Positions 26,201 through 32,200 of a stretch of DNA of 52,115 nucleotides are shown piece by piece. Source of the stretch: Phoronis australis (taxonomy: Eukaryota; Phoronida; Phoronidae); the NCBI GenBank assembly GCA_002633005.1, contig NMRA01000338.1:225575-277689 (forward strand). The letters are read 5' to 3'. The position numbers and the translations under genes are program-made. Every line of letters begins with the position of its first letter. Positions within the stretch are counted from its first letter, which is position 1. The notes below the pieces were generated by a model that ran no database searches, was not told where the DNA came from, and saw nothing but the letters and a program-made list of their open reading frames with translations.

Positions 26201-29200
26201 CAGCTAGATGTCAAATTGGAGTCTCAGACGCCCCCTGTCAGGAGTAATCCATCTGAGACAATGTAAAATTTCAACGTCTGTAACTAGGTATTTCGCTCTC
26301 CTAAAACACCAATATTTTTTCCACGACAGGACATTGTGCTTTCTTAACGGTGATTTGCTTGACCCGCGCAAGCCTGCAAATGTTAAGGGAGAATACGTGT
26401 CACCCCTTCCAATTAGAAAAGTTTTCCTTGTTCTGCCCGTAATATGAACTAGCATGCATCAGCTTCCAGCGAGAGATGCCTCTGTTTCATCCGACTCCAA
26501 CGTACTGCGTTACTGCTCGTTTTGGGCATTGTCGCATTATGACGGGCATCTTTATCATCTTGATCAACGATAAACTCGCCAGAGTGTGTGGTAAGGTCAT
26601 GGGTACGTATGAAACTGGTACCAGTCAGGCACTTGTCTTTCTAGTCATAAATGAGCCATTTCGACTTCCCGTAACGATGCCTCCTGGGTTCAGATGAGTT
26701 GGTACGCAAAACCAGTAAACAGTTTTAGTCTGTCATGGGAGGATCTTCTCAACTCGATACGGGACATCCACGTAGAACGTCATATTTCTGTTTCCGATGT
26801 ATCCTACAATAATATCTCGTGATGTCAAGCTGGGTGGTGAGATTTCTTTGATCAACTCTCCTTTCGCGTTTACAAATAAAAAAACATGAAGGTCAACACG
26901 ATACATGGCGTAACATGAGTCGGATTTTCCTTGAAGAGCGCTCACCTTTGAGTCACTGTCTGTAATATTCTTCAGTTAGAAAATAACCTTGATAACAATA
27001 TCAATAAAGTCTAAGGCAGCACAATACACTGTAACAACAAGTGATATCCAAACGTTTAAGATGGAGTAATGACTGCTGCTATTGGCTCCAATAAGGGAGA
27101 GAGTGGCCAGGGAGTGGTGTATCCCACTCTGTGGTCCTGTTCATACGCACCACAAGAATACATGTAGCTTTCCTTGAATGACCCGACTGGAGCTATCAAC
27201 TCCATTGTGTTGAAGAGCCGGTTCACGGTACGGAAGATCGTCGGTAGAAGCCATCTTATGGGGGCGCAGTTGTCCACCTGCAAGAAGTGCAGTTTGAGCT
27301 ACCTTGACTAAACTAATAGCTTCTTCGGCAACCGACTACCAGCAATACCTGTGCAGAATATCAAGTAGAATGCTTGTGAAGTCAGGACGGGTCAAGAGGA
27401 TATCATTTAGAGAGACGCAATCAAATATAAGAGAAGGATAACATACAGCTCTTAGTTGGTCAGGCTTCTTTGTATGATAAACTATAATAATTGCAGGCGG
27501 TTTGGTATACGTTGTACCAGACGTTTGCAGGCCGCGCATGTGGGTCGATTGCAATGAGCACCTGGAACAATTTCCATGCTTTATTTATATACAGTTGAAA
27601 CGGAGCTGAGGAGATAGAAACGTGACTCATGGGTATCGCGGTATGCCCTAGTGGGACTCACGCCCACGATCTCGAGTAAAGAGAGCGTATACTTATCACA
27701 CTAAGACACTCTGAGTGGTGAGTAGCTTCAGTGTGTCAGGAAATCACAGTGTTCCTGCTTTCTAGGATCTTTGTGGAAGCTGTCATCGAGAGGACTTGAC
27801 AATGTGCCTGACCTGTTGTTTAGAAGTTTTGGTAGCACCGTCTTAAAGGGGAGATTTGCTACAAACTCACCGTCTTCGTCATTACCATAACCAATGCTAA
27901 ATGAAGTTATATATATAGGATAGACCACTCAAGCGAATGACGCTAGTGGTATACCCTATATTTATATAGGATAGACCGATTAATGAATTTGCAAGTGTGG
28001 CATTGTCTGGGAAATACCTTACTAAGTATTCAATTGAAGTCCTTTTTTCGAAGCTCATTTATTTGAGAAAAGCTCATTTCAAATGAGAAGGTGTTAGTAA
28101 CTCAGGACTTTGAAAAGGTTTTGAATGCACTCGCCTTTCTTGGTTGTCTCGAAAGTACCAACAACAAGTGCTTATTCGTATGGTTGAGTTCCCTAATAAC
28201 CCACAATGAACGTCAGTTCTCTGTTGTACTTTACGATCAGGATAGACCTAATACATCTTAAATTTGCATTAAACTCGTGCTTTTTGTCATGATTTTGATT
28301 ACGCCACTTACTGTTATGATATTGGTCTTAAAGTGCTCCTTAGTCAACCTAAGTGTGATTTCTGGGCAAATGCTTTTTAGATCAACATTGGTCTGAGAAA
28401 AACTAATCAATTATCAGTCCTGCTGGTGCTTATATATCACTTCAAAACTAAGTAAAGAACAAGACAAAATCAATTTTGTAGCGGTAATATGCTTAAATTG
28501 AAACTTGAATTTGGCAGAAAGCACTGAAATTTTAAAGTAGACTTTGTAGGTTGTTTAGATCAAGAGGTATTTAAACATCCCCGACTGATATAATGCTCCG
28601 CTGCTTCTAGGTTAATTTGTAACCATTGTTATTGTGTGTTTTATATTTTACAACCAGTACTCATCACTGCCAATCAGATTATGCCGCGCTGTACGATTCT
28701 ATGTGGAGAATTCCTCAGGCCGTGTCCTTGGCAACATTACAAATTGCTTAGTATTTGACAACCCAGTACAACGGTTACGAGTTTCCAACCAGGACTAATG
28801 CTGCATGTTGTAGTTTAAATCATCTGCCTTAATTCTTGTTAAGACGTTCAAAATATAGAAAAGAAAACTTAAGCCGAACATTGGAGTTTGCTTACTTGAG
28901 TCTCTCGCGGATTTCAGTTTGGCTAGTGGTGTTACTTTCGTTCTGGCCAATAGGTGTTGTCTTAACCAGACGACGCAGCATCGAGGCCAGGGCACTATCA
29001 TTTACGTGTGACGGTTGGCACCTTAGTCCACCTTGTTTGTTCAGAGAGAGGCGCTCGATGCGCTCGTGCAGAGCTTCTTTGACACCCCTTCTGAACCAAT
29101 TTTCCTCACAGTCTAGGATAGTGACATCAATTCATCAGCATCAAAATCATGTCCGGTGGCACGTAAGTGGTTTGGTAGAAGGGAATACTTGTATTTGATT

Positions 29201-32200
29201 ATTTCTTGTTCTTCCAGTTTCAATATTACCGTGGAAGTAAGAACATTCTATCCCAGCGGCCTAATCACGTGGCTCTCAAACAAGGATCAAACGCACTTTT
29301 TGAGTGCCAGACTGTCTGGTAGTATTCCGGTTCTGGTTTACGACAACCGCAAAGGTGATATTGTCACCATTAAAAGTGACGTCGACGTAACTGATGGAAA
29401 ATGGCATTCAGTAAGTTGCTGTTTCTCGGGCGCTAGCAAAGTAGCTCCGTATTTCTAATCGAGAAAAATGATGACATGGTTCTTTCATTATATGCAGTAC
29501 AGTTGTATTGTTAGTTTATTAAGGCAGGTTGAAAAGAGCAGGATCAAAGTTGCTCAACCATAGTTGCAGCAGTCAACGACTGAACATAACGTAAATGTCT
29601 TGAGCATATTCCATATATATTGTGAGCGAATCGTAAAGTTCTTATTCATCAATCCACAATGTTTCATGACTTTGCGTTTGTCGAAACGTAGCCCTGAAAT
29701 ACACGAACTGTACCTCAGACAAATCAGTTCCAAAGTTAACTATTGCTAACTTTTTTCATTCTGAATTTTGACAATTTAAGGTTGTAATTCGAAAATTGGA
29801 GAAGACGATAAGCTTCTATGTTGATGGCTACCTTGTCGGTAATAACAGGATTGCCAGAACTCTCCGAGTTGTCTTGCCGATGTACGTTGGCGGTCTACCT
29901 AGGGAACACGATCTCAGAAAGGAACTGGTAAGGGACAGCGTATCAAATTGAGTATTACAAACAGCCAACAATATTACTTTATGCATGTGGTCGGACACCT
30001 TCGGCATTGAGTCAATTCAATATAGTTATTTACCGCGAAGTTAACAACTTCTTAATTGGCAAAATTGGAACATCCAGGCAATGTTGTTTGTGGTGGCTAT
30101 GTTATCTTAAGGAAGCTAACACAACATTTATAAATTGTACTGTAATGGATAGTTCCGACAAACGCATTTGGTCCTCTCTTACCGCAATTACCGTCGCGAA
30201 TACCCATAAGCGCACAGCAAATATTGCAGAAGTCCCCCGCTGGGGTACTACAATAGATTCCTTTCGACGAGTTCCAGACGATATATTTTACTGAAACTCT
30301 TATTGCATATGGAGCCACACAATCACAGAGGTCCTGAGAGAAAAGTATCTAGGAATCCTAGGCTCTTAGTCTATTGATGGATTACTAACCCAGTGAAATC
30401 GACCAGACTTCATTCAGATCTATTCAAAGAGCAAGGTAACGCGGTTGTTATGTACTGTACGAACGCTGAGGTGCTCCGGTAAACTGTTCTCTAGCATAAC
30501 TGATTATGAGGAAAACTGTCTTCACGCGATAGGGCAGCGTAAAGTTTGGTTGGTGGCCACTGTTAATCTGGTACTGGGAACAAAACTCAACGACGACTGA
30601 GTCTTGGGTTGTCAGCAAGGTTACACGTGTACAAGTCATTTGGGCTGCCAACGACATATGTTTGACAAATTTTGCCTTATTCTCAGAAGATACCAGAAAA
30701 AATCGAAAATAACCCAGTGAATTTATTTCACTTTGAAGTTGCTTATTCAGTCTGCGTATATACCTGGACTTAACTTTAGGTCATCGTGACATCTTCCCGC
30801 AAAATTGTTATTTTTACTGTAAGCCCTGTTCGATTTCGTGCTCTTCATTTCGGTGATCTCCACCATAACTGTCGCAAATCCATCGAAAACATCTTTCGGC
30901 TTTCGTTGAGAATAAAATGTGTGTAGGACTAAAATCGTTGTGTTAACATTTTTCCTCACCCTAATTGGCTAATAGTAATGCCCTGACTGACATGTCGAAA
31001 CTACTAGTTGTTACACGCAGGCCGTGTTTTGATAGGGTATTCAACGATTTCGAGGGAGCATGGCTAACTTCACTTTGAACGATGACGTCATCAATCTTGC
31101 CAATTCTGGCCAGGTGCAAGGGATTACCAGGTGCTACTCTTTTGTGGAGAAGGGCATGTTCTTGTCAAGGAGCTCTTACATCATATACGGTAGGCTAACA
31201 TACATTTCACTACAAAGTAGTTTTTTTGAAAAAATTGGGATGCCAATCAGTTGTCCAAGCATTGCTACTGTGCCGATTGCTACGACTCAGAAAATATCCA
31301 TTCGTTTAGTAATTGTATTATTCACAGATATGATGTTTGATTCCGGTCCTTATAACGACGATCACTAGGTGTACACAGACACGTAGCATATCTGTATATA
31401 TCCCTACGGCGGCCAACACTTAGGAAACACGCTGGATTTTTTTAACAAATGCACCACGTGTTTATCACTTGATACCTACTAAATGTTCGTTTAGTCAAAG
31501 TGCCGCGACTGAGAAACAGAGCCGAGTGTCCCCATGGCAATGAAAGGGTTAAAGTTGGGGAACAAGCTAAACTATACCTCAATGTACTGAACAGTCTACG
31601 TTTTATGCGACTCTATCTGACTTGTAGCAAATTGAGTGTCACATAGATATTTGAACTATCTTTTTGGGGAGTTCAAAGCCGGCCGCCGTGCAACGTCCAG
31701 TTTGAAGAACCAAATGCGAACTCAGATTGCCGGTGTTTGTCGACTTTAGCCGAACAGGCTTCACTTTACACATGCAACTTCAGTTTGCCAGTTGTCGACT
31801 CCAGTCCATCAGGTTTTACTCGTCAAACCTGACTTCAAAGTTCAATTGTTCAACTAGCCACACGTTACCTCATTCTCCAAGATTTTCTACCTTTTGCTGA
31901 AACTGTTAGGCACGAAAGCATAACTTTTTACTGGAATACGATGCCATGAAATATTGACGTCAGGCCTATAAAATCTATTCCGAATTCCATGACTTAGCGT
32001 TTCATTGCTCTTCCGACTTTTAGACTCCGAATTTCCACCGCTGGTTTGTTATCAGTTAGTAGTTCCATTGACCGATATTTTATCAATCTTATTTGAAACA
32101 CTAACTAACCAAAATCAAAACAATAACCTCGACCCAGGTCCTAATCTCCGAATTCAGACTGGACTCAGATTCCTCAAAATGTAACCAATCACGCGGCAAG

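Noticed and set aside
27336-27554. Minus-strand ORF with an apparent paralogue at 50826-51077
   Set aside because: The shared part is a SINE-like repeat, including its non-coding flank. The remainder (27336-27470) ends at a donor-like site but no phase-consistent partner was found.
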